From assembly GCA_021234155.1 (NCBI GenBank), contig JAJEKV010000028.1, positions 16,498,469 through 16,562,468 of the forward strand: 64,000 bases of DNA, in the 5' to 3' direction. The stretch is from Isoetes taiwanensis (lineage: Eukaryota > Streptophyta > Lycopodiopsida > Isoetales > Isoetaceae). Below, piece by piece: positions 23,544-34,029 of this stretch; the first letter of the stretch is position 1; each line of letters opens with the position of its first letter. The notes under the pieces were generated by a model. It saw only the letters and a program-made list of their open reading frames with translations, was not told the origin of the DNA and did not search any database. The position numbers were made by a program, and so were the translations under genes.

Positions 23544-24120
23544 CAGGGAAAAAAATAGCGGCTAATATTTGCCAAATGGCGATTTTTTGGACATTTTTGG
23601 AAAAAGTACGGCTAAACTATAAAGGAGGAAATTTTTGGAAAAAAGAAAAAAATCGCCAAATATTTTCAAAGTTGACCTCCCTTACACCAAGGTTTAGCCA
23701 AACATAAGAAAGAAGAAGAGGAAAGATTCTTCCACTTTAGCCAAACGTTTGAAAGTTTTCCTATGCATTTAGGGATAGATTAGCCATACTTTTTAATAGC
23801 TAATGTAAAATATGAGATTATTCATGAGATTATGGAATAGAGATTGCTAATACTATATTAGATGGATAGTTTTTTGTTCTCCAACTATAGTAGATTTTTA
23901 TTATTAATACGTTCGTACAATAAAAAGTTTGGCATAGCATAAATGTTTGGCTAAAGTTTATAAAAAGGTTCAAACAAAAAATAGCCAAACATTCAAAACT
24001 AGTAAAGGAAAATTATTCAACTTTAGCCAAACATTCAAAAGTTTTCCTATGTATTTTGGGTTAAATTAGCCAAAGTTGTTCTACCTAATCTAAAATATGA
24101 CTTTAGTAATTTTTTCCCTG
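23544..24120. mobile_element. hAT-type MITE-2 (577 bp)
   Basis: It starts CAGGGAAAAAAATAGCGGC and ends, on the complementary strand, CAGGGAAAAAATTACTAAAG, with the 8-bp TSD AACCTGGG (23536-23543, 24121-24128). It has many TAGCCAAA motifs. The left end (GCCAAATGGCGATTTTTT) matches the right end of MITE-1 (GCCAAATGGCAATTTTTT on the complement), so the two are one family in opposite orientation. There is no coding capacity. Confidence 0.93.
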
Positions 24121-24128
24121 AACCTGGG

Positions 24129-25681
24129 ACTTAATGCCAACATATTATGCAAGAGCATTATGCCATCAGCCAAAACACCAGACCCTCCGATTAAATCTAA
24201 CTTGTGCTTCATTACCTGATTTGTGCCAGAATATCAACATGGTAAATTCAATCAGAACGAGATGTTTAGAAGTAAGAGACCAAATTGTTGATGCTAAAAG
24301 GGTAGCTTATTTAGGCTGCACAGAAGACTGCGTTAGATTTATGCTTTACTCATGCAAAAGCCTGATATAAACCACATTTTCAACTGAACTAAGTTCAAGC
24401 AAAGCTAGATGTATGTGCGTCTGGAATATGCACCATGCATGCAAAATACCTGGCAGTGCCTAAGGAACACAAACAGTATGTTGTCTAGCCCTGCAAAATG
24501 AATCCTAAATTTTACATCAGAGTTGTAATGATAAAACTTCCTACTAAAAAATTGTATTATCAGTTTTGTCTGGACGGACTCACTGCCATACTAACATTAG
24601 TTCGGCTGTAGGCTTTTCAATAAGACAAAACAGTGCAAGTCTACAAAGTCTTGAGTACATATTTGAGAAATGGCTTACCATGATGAACTAACAGCTAAAA
24701 GAAAACTGTAAATGCAAATTTCAGAGCTTGTTTTAGTAGATTTACTGTTGTAGATATGTCCTTGTAACAAACCAGCAAACGTCCAGCAAAGCCAGCAACC
24801 TTCTGCAAACTTCACATGCCATCAGCAGACTTCACATGCATTTGGTAGTCGACTGCAAGAATCAGACAACCAGCAATAGCGAATCTATTAACGGATTGTT
24901 CAATCTGCCCTTTTTTTAACTCGGCAAGATAAAGGAAATCACAAGAAAGCCCCAAATCCAAAAGAAAAATGCTTCACTGTAAACCACTTTTCAAGCTATT
25001 CAACCTCTTATTGGATTTAATCACTGCCTATGCAAGAAATGAACTGGGTATTCCTCGAATCTAAAGGATGATACAATCTACTGACCAATCTAAGCATCGT
25101 GCAAATAACACACAGCTTTACTCAAGATCACATGCTTTCACTACTCTTGAGAGAAGTAGTCCTACTTCATTTGGTAGCCTTCCCAAAACTCTATTTCGTT
25201 GATAGCAAATCCTTAGCCTACAGATCGTTTTATCAATTAATCTATCAAACGTCCATAGGATAGGACGGCCTCCATGCTTGTTTTTAACTAATGTTTGTCA
25301 TGATCAACCGAGGTGTTATTCTAGAGTAACTCAGAAACACAAATAGAGACTCACATTTTGCAATTTCGTAGAACCATCTGTAGAATGTCTGGCATTGGAG
25401 GAAACTTGATAGAAAAGTTTAGGGGGAGCCGAAAAGGATTTCAGAGAATTGTACCAGTGCAATCCGTGCATCTGCATTAGCTCTTGCTCTTCAAAACCGT
25501 CCTGGCGGTTAATCTCTGGCCCAACCCTAAACTAAACTAAACTGCCCTAAACTGGAAACGGACGCGCCATGGCTTATCTTGTAGCCAGCAACAATGCCAA
25601 GGTCATCGCCATTGTAAAATAGTAGCCCGAGCTCTACAAAGTGAGATCGCCTTGACCAAAGCTTGAAAAAAAAACACCAAA
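24129..25681. other. P1 interior, right of MITE-2
   Basis: No gene recognised. Degenerate CCCTAAA-like runs near 25527-25555 are too short and irregular to call telomeric. Confidence 0.45.
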
Positions 25682-26297
25682 ACGTATTCCGGAATACAAA
25701 GTGTATTCTGGAATACATTTCCCACTTATGATTTTGAACCAAGATCCAGTATCCCTGTCTTAGAAACAAAAAAATCAATATCCCTTTATTTTTTAAAACC
25801 ATGACCATGTATCCACACAAAACAAATAAAAAAAATTAAAAGGTCATCCCTGCCAAAAAATCTAGTTGTTGTTGGTTTGATTTTTGCTTTCGCTAATCCC
25901 TTCGGTACTTAGAACTATGTTCCTGTATCCCCACATAAAAAAAACAAATAAAATCGCAAGGTCATTCAAATCAACTGAAACAAAAAAAAATTGTAAGGTC
26001 ATTGAAAATGCCGAAACCCGAAAAACCTGGAAAATTGCAAGGTCACTGTTGAACTCTCAGACACTTGTACAGCAAAAGTGTATTCCGGAATACACTTTGG
26101 CTTTCGAGCAAAACCAAATGTGTATTCTGGAATACACTTTGACTTTTAAGAAAAGCAAAAGTGTATTCCGGAATACACTTCTGTTATCCTCGAATAGCGA
26201 AAGTGTATTCCGAAATACAATTTTGGTACTTTCAAATATTATATCATTAAAAAATAACTTATTGTAACCTAAAAGCACCTTTTCTGGAATACAATAC
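25682..26297. repeat. P1 right palindrome array
   Basis: Copies lie at about 25682-25697, 25701-25718, 26078-26095 (perfect GTGTATTCCGGAATACAC), 26120-26137, 26161-26178 (perfect), 26203-26220, and a half site near 26283. The core TTCCGGAA is itself a palindrome, as expected for a dimeric DNA-binding protein. Confidence 0.9.
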
Positions 26298-26582
26298 AAG
26301 CTAACAAAATGTTGTGTAGGACGCACACTTAAATTAGTGGTTTTCTCTAAAAACACACTTCAGATAAATTCTAATTGTTAGGAAAAGTGTCACTTTGACG
26401 TAGTCAATTTTCTCTTTGCACAAAAAAATGAGTGATTTTGGGGGGGTCAAAATGCAATTTTATGACCAAAATAAATTTTTTACCTCATTTTAGCTCTTTT
26501 TTTGAAAAAAAAAGAATCTTTGAGGAATATTCCTTTTGCTCCCGTTTCAATGATTTGCTCCCGTTTAATACGCAATCTTGTT

Positions 26583-27351
26583 GAACACATCGTGGAGCTT
26601 GTTCAATGCTTTGGCCTCCTTGTTCAATGCTTCGGCAGCTTGTTCAATGCTTTGGCCTCCTTGTCTTCCTCTGTTTCTGGCTCCTCAACTTCGAGCTTAA
26701 AGACATAGGTCACTTGCTCCTTCTTTATGCATCTAAGTAACTTCTTACTAGACATGCATTGCATGATTGGGGTGACTTATTTATCTGTTATTGAAATGAC
26801 TTTGCCATTTGGCACCATTAAGGTTACTTTTTGCTTCCCATGATCAATCACAGCTCCCGCCGGGCCAAGGTATTCCATGCCTATGATCAAGTCATACTTG
26901 CCGATGTTCATGACTTCTGCTCCCATTCCAATGTTGATACCTGGCAAGTCTATGTCGATGTTGACTCTCTTTCCTGCAACGTGTCGGATTGCTCCACTTG
27001 CCAACACAACAGGCCTGGGCTTGGACTTCAAAGGCTTCAGCTTCAACAACTCTACCATCCTTGGTGAAGCAAAATTATGGGTGCTCCCATGTCTATCAAC
27101 ACCATGAAGGACTTGGCTTTGACTTTTCCTATTGTTGAGATGACCTGATATTGACTCTCTACATTCTCGAAGTCAATGGCAGCAAAGATGTGGCACTCAC
27201 CCTGGATGTAGTCGCAAGCATCTTCGTCATCGTTCTCCAGGGTGTCTCCCATCCTCCTAGCTTTGCTAGTGCCACATTTATCACAAAAGGACAGTTGTGT
27301 GTCCGATGTCCCGGTTGGAAGCACTTGAAGCACAACTGCTTTTCTATACAT
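26583..27351 (-). pseudogene. Gypsy-1 protease and linker to RT
   Basis: The piece [20 protein letters not shown], then [20 protein letters not shown], matches the post-protease region of Gypsy-2. The aspartic protease motif reads VLIDMGA instead of VLIDTGS, so the catalytic D-T-G triad is lost. A deletion of about 36 bp next to P1 removes part of the linker. Confidence 0.85.
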
Positions 27352-28400
27352 TTCTGTCTCTTCTCCTTTGGGATGAACTGCAAGAACAACTTCACTGCTT
27401 TGGAGTAGTTTGAACCACTTGCTTACTCTTTGTCCCTGAAGCTGGCCTGCTTCTTGTTCTGCTTTCCAAAATTTGCATTCCCTTGCTTTCCATGGTTTGC
27501 ATTATACTAAGGCCTAGCAGCTGCCGGGCTTGTTGCTCTTGGACTATAGCTTCCAATAAGTTTCCCCTTGTCCTGATAGTACTACTGCTTTTGTCCACTG
27601 CTTTGGGGACCTGTTCCTTGTAAGATCACGGCCTTAGACTCTGCTTCTGACACTGTTCTAGGGTTGATCGCTCTCACAAGCTTCCTAATTTCCTCATTCA
27701 AGCCCTCAATATACTTGTCCATTGTATGCCTTTCTCTCAACTTTGGCATATAGAGCCTCAGCCTCATAAATTCTTCGGTGTATTTCTGCATCGTTTTATT
27801 GCCCTACTCCAACCTGTAGAACTGCTGCATCATATGGCACTTGTGTTTCCTCGGTACGTAGTGCTTAAATGCCTTAGAAAACTTCTTGAATCTGTAGCTA
27901 TCCCTGCTTAACCCATGGGCCTTGGCATAGCCTTTCCACCAAATTCTGACCGCTCCCTTGAGGTTGGCTATTGCTACTCTGCCCTTGTCCTTAACTTTCA
28001 TGCCATAAGCATTCCCATACTCTCTCATCTCGTGTAACTAAGCCTCGACTTCCATCCCTCGACTTCCATCCTGGCTTTCCACACACTGCTCAGTGCGAAG
28101 TCGACTTTCTTTTGATAGTCGACCCCATTCCTATCACGGTTTGGACCTTCCCGGCGGTCCTACCGATCGTTATCCTGCTCTTCCGATTCCGAGGCAGAGT
28201 CAAAACTAGTGTTGGAGGAATTTGTGCTGGGGGATCTCCTTCTCCGGTTTCTATCATTGCCCTGTTTGTTCCGTCAGTGGGTGTTTGGGGTGGCTGGACA
28301 TTTTGGCCTGTTGCAATTGTTGCCCTTCCTGCCAGTAAGGCTCTTATCTGTTGGATATCCGATCTCATCTGGGATATCTCCTCTTCTGGGGTTGGTGCCT
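27159..28400 (-). pseudogene. Gypsy-1 gag
   Basis: Fragments in several frames match the Gypsy-2 gag in order: the N-terminal Arg-rich part (28090-28368), MREYGNAYGMK and WWKGYAKA (27804-28028), the retrotransposon-gag core (YTEEFMRLRLYMPKLRERHT, then VRAINPRTVSEAESKAV; 27582-27791), and a CCHC knuckle CFKCFQPGHRTHNC (near 27300-27345). Gag forms the particle and binds RNA. It is not translatable as one protein. Confidence 0.85.
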
Positions 28401-28644
28401 CGAACTCTTGGAATAGGTTCCTTGGTTGAAATTGTCTTGTAGGAGTTTGCTCTTCCTAAGTATGTCGATTTTTCTCTACGTTCCTGGGTGCTCTAGCTGC
28501 ATACACATTAGATTGCACTCTTTGTTGCATTAATTGTTTGATGATATAGTTGTGGGGACAAAATATATCAAAGAACATTCATAATGCCAACAAATATATT
28601 CATAAGATATCATATTATTACAATGATTAATAGAAAGAATTAGT
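28401..28644 (-). other. Spacer between extra ORF and gag, Gypsy-1
   Basis: Short non-coding segment aligned with 46866-47004. TGTGGGGACAAAATATATCA is conserved between copies. Confidence 0.6.
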
Positions 28645-30014
28645 TTACTCTTGGAATTTTCGATATGACGGGTGGTCTTTGAAGAACTTCTTCACTTGGG
28701 CTGTACCAACTTTATGTTCCAAGTTCCTGAGAATATTGGTGGGCGCACCACCTTGCAAGGCCATTACCAAATCTTCCACTCTTCGATCCGACGTATAGGC
28801 CGCAGTGACGGCTAATCTGCCCTGATGTCTGTATGGAACCGCGAAGTCGAAGATGCTCAAGGCTATTGTCCTCTTCACTAGTATGACATGGTCGATGTTT
28901 TGTGGCATCCGAGCATATTTACCAAATCTCGAGAGGGCAATGAGCATGAACACCACTTCTTCTCCCCGTGGGCTGAACTACCGATGTATCACTGCTATCC
29001 TTTCGTCGGTGAGGAGCAGAAGATAGAATCTGAGGGCCTTGTCATGTCCTCCTTCGCCTGCCTCTTCTCTGGTTTTGATGCCAACCCTGTGCCTCCCGAA
29101 GTACTCGTCCACCGGTACTGCTGTCAGGTCCCTGTAATCTGCGAACATGGACCTGAATAAGGTCAAGTTGACCCTGCTTCCAAGGACCCCCGTTGGCGTC
29201 GTTGATGAAGAGCTGGACAGGAATGCGCCCATCGTCTTGCCCCGAATGCCCATCCGTTCTTGGATGACAATGAATTCCTCCTCTGTAGGCAGCTCCTGTT
29301 GTGTCATCATTTGCCAGATATTGTTGTAGGCCTCGACGTTGGATGATGATTGCTGGTATAGGTGTGGGCTTCCCTGATGCTGATAGGGAAGTCTTGAGTT
29401 TCCCGGTCGATGAAATCATCGAGGTCGGGTTGCTGGCGCAAGAGGTGTAGGAGCTCATCCATCCTATATCCTCGGTCTCTGCATTCTGGAAGGTTCTTTA
29501 TGCCGTGCAGCAGGAGGTACTTTGGGCTTTCAATGATGACCGGGATTAGGCTGGTGATGTACTAACTCAAGCAGGGGAGTTGTCTTTGTCATCCTCAGGC
29601 CTTCCTCGAAGCCCTAAAGATCTTCTTCTGCTTGCTGCCATTCTTGGATAGGGTCGACGTCAATGAGGTCTTCGATGTCATAGCCTTGTCCGCCTTCTTC
29701 CTCCTCCTCCTGTTCTGACCCTTTGTACTCCAAGCGCAGCTGCTCTTCTGCCATGGAGGCCGTAAATTCTATGTTCATTGGCTAAATGGAGGGTTCTCCT
29801 ATTTGAGTTTGGGCTTTATGGGACAAGAAGATGGCTACGACAGCAGTGTAAGAGAAGTATCTCTTCCTGTTTATGGATATTATCATATAATCAGGCATGC
29901 AACCAGCTCTATTTTCTAAGTACTTGTCGATGTTTGGAACATCGCTCAGTGCGGCTCAAAGGGCTATTCTAGGTGCAAGGTATCCTATGCATGGGGGAAG
30001 CTCTACTAATGAAG
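28645..30014 (-). pseudogene. Gypsy-1 extra ORF upstream of gag (family of unknown function)
   Basis: This is a second copy of the ORF at 47005-63708. In order: LVELPPCIGYLAPRIAL (cut at the start by the Gypsy-2 LTR), an acidic Glu-rich middle, a block LLHGIKNLPECRDRGYRMDE and QQPDLDDFIDRETQDFP, then QQELPTEEEFIVIQERMGIR, VPVDEYFGRHR, and the most conserved part, HVILVKRTIALSIFDFAVPY to RRVEDLVMALQGG. It ends GTAQVKKFFKDHPSYRKFQE before a stop. Two or three frame breaks are present. I recognise no domain. Some gypsy lineages (Ogre/Tat) carry an ORF in this place. Confidence 0.75.
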
Positions 30015-31460
30015 TGTGACGTCCCCTACTTCGTATACGATACTCCCATCGTATCCGAAGGCGGAGTTCATCCCCCTGATAACTAGCAGGGGCCATCCAC
30101 CTGACATCAATCCCATGAACTGGGCCAGTGAGGGAAGAGTGGATGGGTCATTTGCCCGTCTTCCTTCGGGACCGTCCTAGCTGCGGAAGCGTGAATAAAC
30201 ATGAGCACATAACATCATCCTACCCAGGGCTCAGACTCATAGGGGATCGACTAACAGCTTGGGTCTCTAGAAGTCAATGCAGACCGAGTCATGGCAATGG
30301 ATTGGGCTGGCATAAGAACATGGATGTTGGGTAGTCCACTCCATTCGCCCCTCCCGTGCACACTTTGCAGAGTAGGTTGAAAAGTATTGGGACCAGACCG
30401 TAGCCTGCCGGGTACATAGCCAAGAGGGCTACTGCTGAGTTACATCTCCCCAGTCCCGATGAGGCAGGAGGAGAGTCACCTCCTTTCCAGAGGCATGCAT
30501 GCCCATCACAGGCAGCTAGAGGGCCACTGCCCTTATTTGACTTGAACCTCATGAAAGGTGACGCATCACCCCAGTAGAGGTGTCGAGCTCATTCCTTGCC
30601 CACACTCAGTGGGAAACCATTAAGCCTAGCCCACTAAGATCCCTGGTAGCCTTTACACACCAGAGGGATCAATCAGTGATGGGACAAGTCCCCCTTATTC
30701 CACCGGTCTAGCCCCTCCACCTACAACCAGGCAAGCTCTTGTGCACAGGCCGCATTAATTGGGAATTAAGGGGGCTATCTAGGAACATCTACTATGGAGG
30801 CTTTTAGGGTCTCTACCCCCCTTCCCAATACATGGAAGAGCATAGAATGAACACCATCATCATCAAATAATTGAAATGTAGAATAACATCTAATCTATCT
30901 ACCTAAACATCCAAAGTTAGGTTCTTTTGTTAGGGCTTATGATCTCGGGATCTATAAGGCCTCTAAGGCTGAACTAACATGCTAAACCAACTCATTGCCA
31001 AGCCAAAAGGCGGCTTTGCACAACAGACTGACTATTTACCTAGCGCCTAACTTGCTCCAGATCCTCGGAATGCGTCCATGCCTCTGATCCTGCTGAAACT
31101 GCTGCTGCTGGAAGATCTATTGTGCAAAGACGGCTTATCAGAGCCTGACAATGCGAACTAGGATCTTGGCTTGGCCGGAATGGCTCTGGAAAATCCTAAT
31201 TGCGAAAAGAAGGATTTAGGGTTTAAGGGGAAAGCCCTTATATAGAAACCCTTAGGGTTAGGTTAACATTGGCCAAATGGGGTTTTGCCATTTAGCATGG
31301 GGTTTTTAGTTGTATATGTTTATTAAACATGCACAACATACGAGGTTGCCCCCTAGGTGCAACCCTTTACGTCTCGCTAGTACTTGTCATGATGACAAGT
31401 ACGTGTGATGTGGCAGTATAATATACGTATTTGGGTCATATATTATATTGGAACGTCACA
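30015..31460 (-). repeat. Gypsy-2 3' LTR (1446 bp)
   Basis: On + it starts TGTGACGTCC and ends GGAACGTCACA, the perfect short inverted tips of an LTR. A TATA-like CTATATAAGG (- strand, near 31237) is a candidate promoter. A hairpin TTCGTATACGAT/ATCGTATCCGAA (30030-30059) lies close to the U5 end. It aligns with the truncated Gypsy-1 LTR. Confidence 0.88.
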
Positions 31461-31473
31461 ATCTCCCCACCTT
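31461..31473 (-). promoter_or_regulatory. Gypsy-2 polypurine tract
   Basis: AAGGTGGGGAGAT on the - strand directly precedes the LTR. Confidence 0.87.
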
Positions 31474-31681
31474 GAATTGATGTTGTCCTCAGCATCACGC
31501 GTCTCCCCACCTTGGAAACCTGCATATCCTGCAATTACATTTGATACATATAACTTTACAACATGATTACCCCAAGGTACTATTTTTAATTCATCATAAC
31601 ACATCCTTGTTTAATATTATACTATGATAAGAGGTTCTTTCATCCTCTTGCTTTATCGTCTATTATTCACAAAATTTTTAT

Positions 31682-32430
31682 CACACTCACCCCGGTTTTT
31701 GGTCCACTGTGGAAAACATCAGTTTTGGTAGGTCTACATGTCCTGTTTTCAAAGAATCATACATGTGGATTTGTGGAGGTATGGTTTTGTTCGATAATGG
31801 TGTTCTTTTTTTAGTGGACTAAAACATCCACTGTTGTTTTGTAGTTTCCTCTATTGTGACATGTCATTTTATAATACAATCCACTGTAGGAAAGAATACT
31901 TGAATTTCTACATGTCTAATAATTCTATTGTCACATGTCTTTATAGATGTAGGAAAGAATATTTGATTCTCTACATGTCCTATGCTTCCATTCACATGTC
32001 TTTATAGTAGTAGGACAGAGTACTTTATTTACTAAAGCATTGTAGGAAAGAATACATGAATTACGACATGTGTAATACTTCTATTGTCACATGTCTTTAT
32101 AGAAGTAGGAAAGAATACTTGATTCTCTACATGTCGTATGCTTCCATGTCACATGTCTTTATAGTAGTAGGACAGAGTACTTTATTTGCTAAGGCATTGT
32201 AGGAAAGAATACATGAATTACGACATGTGTAATACTTCTATTGTCACATGTCTTTATAGAAGTAGGAAAGAATACTTGATTCTCTACATGTCCTATCCTT
32301 CCATATCACGGGTCTTTATAGTGGTAGGACAGAGTACTTGATTTGAAACATGTGATGCACGTGCACGATCATATGTCCTTATACTAGTATTCCATGTAAG
32401 ACAAGTTACTTCAACTACTTCAATTACTTA
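31682..32430. repeat. Left subterminal repeats of the CACTA-like element
   Basis: There are repeated blocks of CACATGTCTTTATAG and AGTAGGAAAGAATACTTGAT. A unit of about 157 bp starting TAGGAAAGAATACATGAATT recurs at 32043 and 32201. ACATGT sites are frequent and also occur near the right end (41000-41460). Confidence 0.85.
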
Positions 32431-33200
32431 ACGCCTATTTTTGCATAACAAAACCATCAAGAATTTGATTTGTATTCCTTGAGGGGGTGCAGGACCACTG
32501 CAACAAATCCCTAAGCATTAATGTCATAGGACCACGCAAAATCCTAACAATATCCTAACATTTTGGATATTGTTAGAGAAAGACCATTAAACCACGCCTA
32601 CATTTTTGCATAACAAACCATTAAGAATTGTGAGATGTATTTCTTTATGGAGGAAAGGACCATTGCAACAAATCCCCAAGCATTAAAATGGCAAGACCAT
32701 GCAATATCCTAACATTATTCCCCCATTTTGGATATCGTTAGTGGAACACCATTAAACCGTTCCTACATCTTGGTATAATTTAGACCATTAAAAATTTGAG
32801 ATGTAATTGTTTATGGGGAATAGGACCATTGCGAAGGTCTTTCAGAATGCAGTGCTTAGCCCTTTTCGGTTGGTTCCGATCTTGAGGCATAAGTTGTGGC
32901 AGGCTTACCAAGTCTCAAGCTTGTCTGGCACAGTTAAGCGGGAAATTTGGTCGACATTCTTACAGATTGTGAATCATGATGGGCACTTCATTTCTTAGCA
33001 CCACACTTATCATTGTACTTGATCACATTCTAGTGGTTTAATATATTCCTATATTCTTCAAAAAAAAAAAAAAATAGGACCATTGCAACAAATCCCCAAG
33101 CATTATAAAATGGCAAGACTACGCAATATCCTAACATTATCCCCCCATTTTGGATATCATTAGTGGAACACCATTAAACCATGCCTATATCTAGTTGGTA
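32431..33200. repeat. Three tandem units of about 165 bp
   Basis: Each unit runs from a TTGCATAACA-type start through AGGACCATTGCAACAAATCC and CCTAACATT to ACACCATTAAACC. The third unit is interrupted by the retropseudogene at 32833-33072. Confidence 0.8.
32833..33072 (+). pseudogene. 5'-truncated retrocopy with poly(A) and 14-bp TSD
   Basis: A 240-bp insert ends in about 15 A. It is flanked by AATAGGACCATTGC (32819-32832 and 33073-33086). The first part is open (KVFQNAVLSPFRLVPILRHK, later GTVKREIWSTFLQIV) and stops at 32996-32998, followed by a 3' UTR-like segment. This is the signature of LINE-mediated retrotransposition of an mRNA tail. I do not recognise the parent gene. Confidence 0.85.
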
Positions 33201-33430
33201 CTAAGGTTCGCTATAGACGATCCAATAGTTATCCACGTCATCCAATGGTTTTAATTGTATCTAATTTATCTTATCCAATGGTTCTTTCTAATGATTTGCA
33301 CTAAGAATCCAATGCTTCTTTGAAAAACAAGATAACTTATTGCACTTAGATGATTTGCACTAAGAATCCAATGGTTCTTTGAAAAACAAGATAACTTATT
33401 GCACTTAGACGATTTGCACTAAGAATTAGA
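33200..33430. repeat. Direct repeats of about 60 bp
   Basis: A unit containing ATTTGCACTAAGAATCCAAT and AACAAGATAACTTATTGCAC occurs about three times. Confidence 0.75.
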
Positions 33431-34029
33431 GATGTAATTGTTGGAGCCATCAAGCAAAATACCACAGCTAACACCTTAAACCTAAACACAAACTCGGGAA
33501 AACCTTGCTCGGGAAAACCTTGCTTCCGAGTCATGTGCACGAAGATATCAGAGCTCCTCTGCATGGTAATCCTCTAAACTAGTGGCTAGACGTTATAGTT
33601 TGGCAGCTCCCCAATTCCAAACAATTGCATCAGAATATCTTTGTCATACTTCTGCATAGGAATCCTTTAAATCGTTGACTAAGCTTCCTAAGGAGTATGG
33701 ATGCAATAGAATTGACAATTCCTATTTGAAACAGTTAACTATCCATTTGGCACTACTTAATTTGTTTATCTGAAATTATTTTCTCGGTCTAGACTTAGTG
33801 TGATTTATCTAGACGTTGGTGAAAATTAGTTGCTCGTGTCCCATCAGGAAAGTTCAGCCTACCGTAAATCAGAACTCTCTGCCGCAGTCTTATCCACTAA
33901 CTTTCTTCAGATTTAGATTAGTGGGTAATGCCTAACTATCTAATTCTTTCTCATTGTAACTTCCTTTTTTAAGATACTTCGTTTGAGGATTTCTCAATAT
34001 GCTTATGGATGATATTGCATTATGCATAA
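33431..34029. other. CACTA-like interior, nothing recognised
   Basis: No open frame of note and no repeat match within the window. Confidence 0.45.

Larger units (their letters stand above)
21822..26582. mobile_element. P1: 4.76-kb TIR element with palindrome arrays
   Basis: The ends are inverted repeats: AACAAGATTGCAAATTAAAC on the left, AACAAGATTGCGTATTAAAC on the complementary right, both continuing CGGGAG. The TSD is GAAC (21818-21821, 26583-26586). The empty site in Gypsy-2 (GGGAACAAATCATGG) confirms it, the right flank here reading GAACACATCGTGG. Inside both ends lie arrays of an 18-bp palindrome, GTGTATTCYGGAATACAC. No transposase is visible. A 4-bp TSD with such ends does not let me assign a superfamily. 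It contains MITE-2. Confidence 0.82.
12610..30014 (-). mobile_element. Gypsy-1, Ty3/gypsy chromovirus (left part)
   Basis: On the - strand (right to left) lie an extra ORF (28645-30014), gag (27159-28400), protease remnants, RT/RNase H (20346-21821), integrase and chromodomain (14134-15462), 3' UTR, PPT and a truncated LTR. It is interrupted by a Helitron and by P1, and is cut at 30015 by Gypsy-2, so its 5' end lies beyond the window. Every coding block is frameshifted. It aligns along its length with Gypsy-2. Confidence 0.9.

Noticed and set aside
25520-25560. Interstitial telomere repeat (CCCTAAA)
   Set aside because: Only a few irregular CCTAAAC/TAAACT units. No array.
22315-26297. CRISPR-like array from regularly spaced palindromes
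   Set aside because: The context is a plant transposon with TIRs. Repeats are imperfect, in two clusters, without unique spacers of fixed length or cas genes.
28112-28429. + strand 105-aa hydrophobic frame as a membrane protein
   Set aside because: It is the antisense shadow of the Gypsy-1 gag region, which aligns with Gypsy-2 on the - strand.
30015-31460. Shared LTR of a tandem gypsy array produced by recombination
   Set aside because: The left neighbour is cut inside its extra ORF, not at a PBS, so a fresh insertion explains the junction better.
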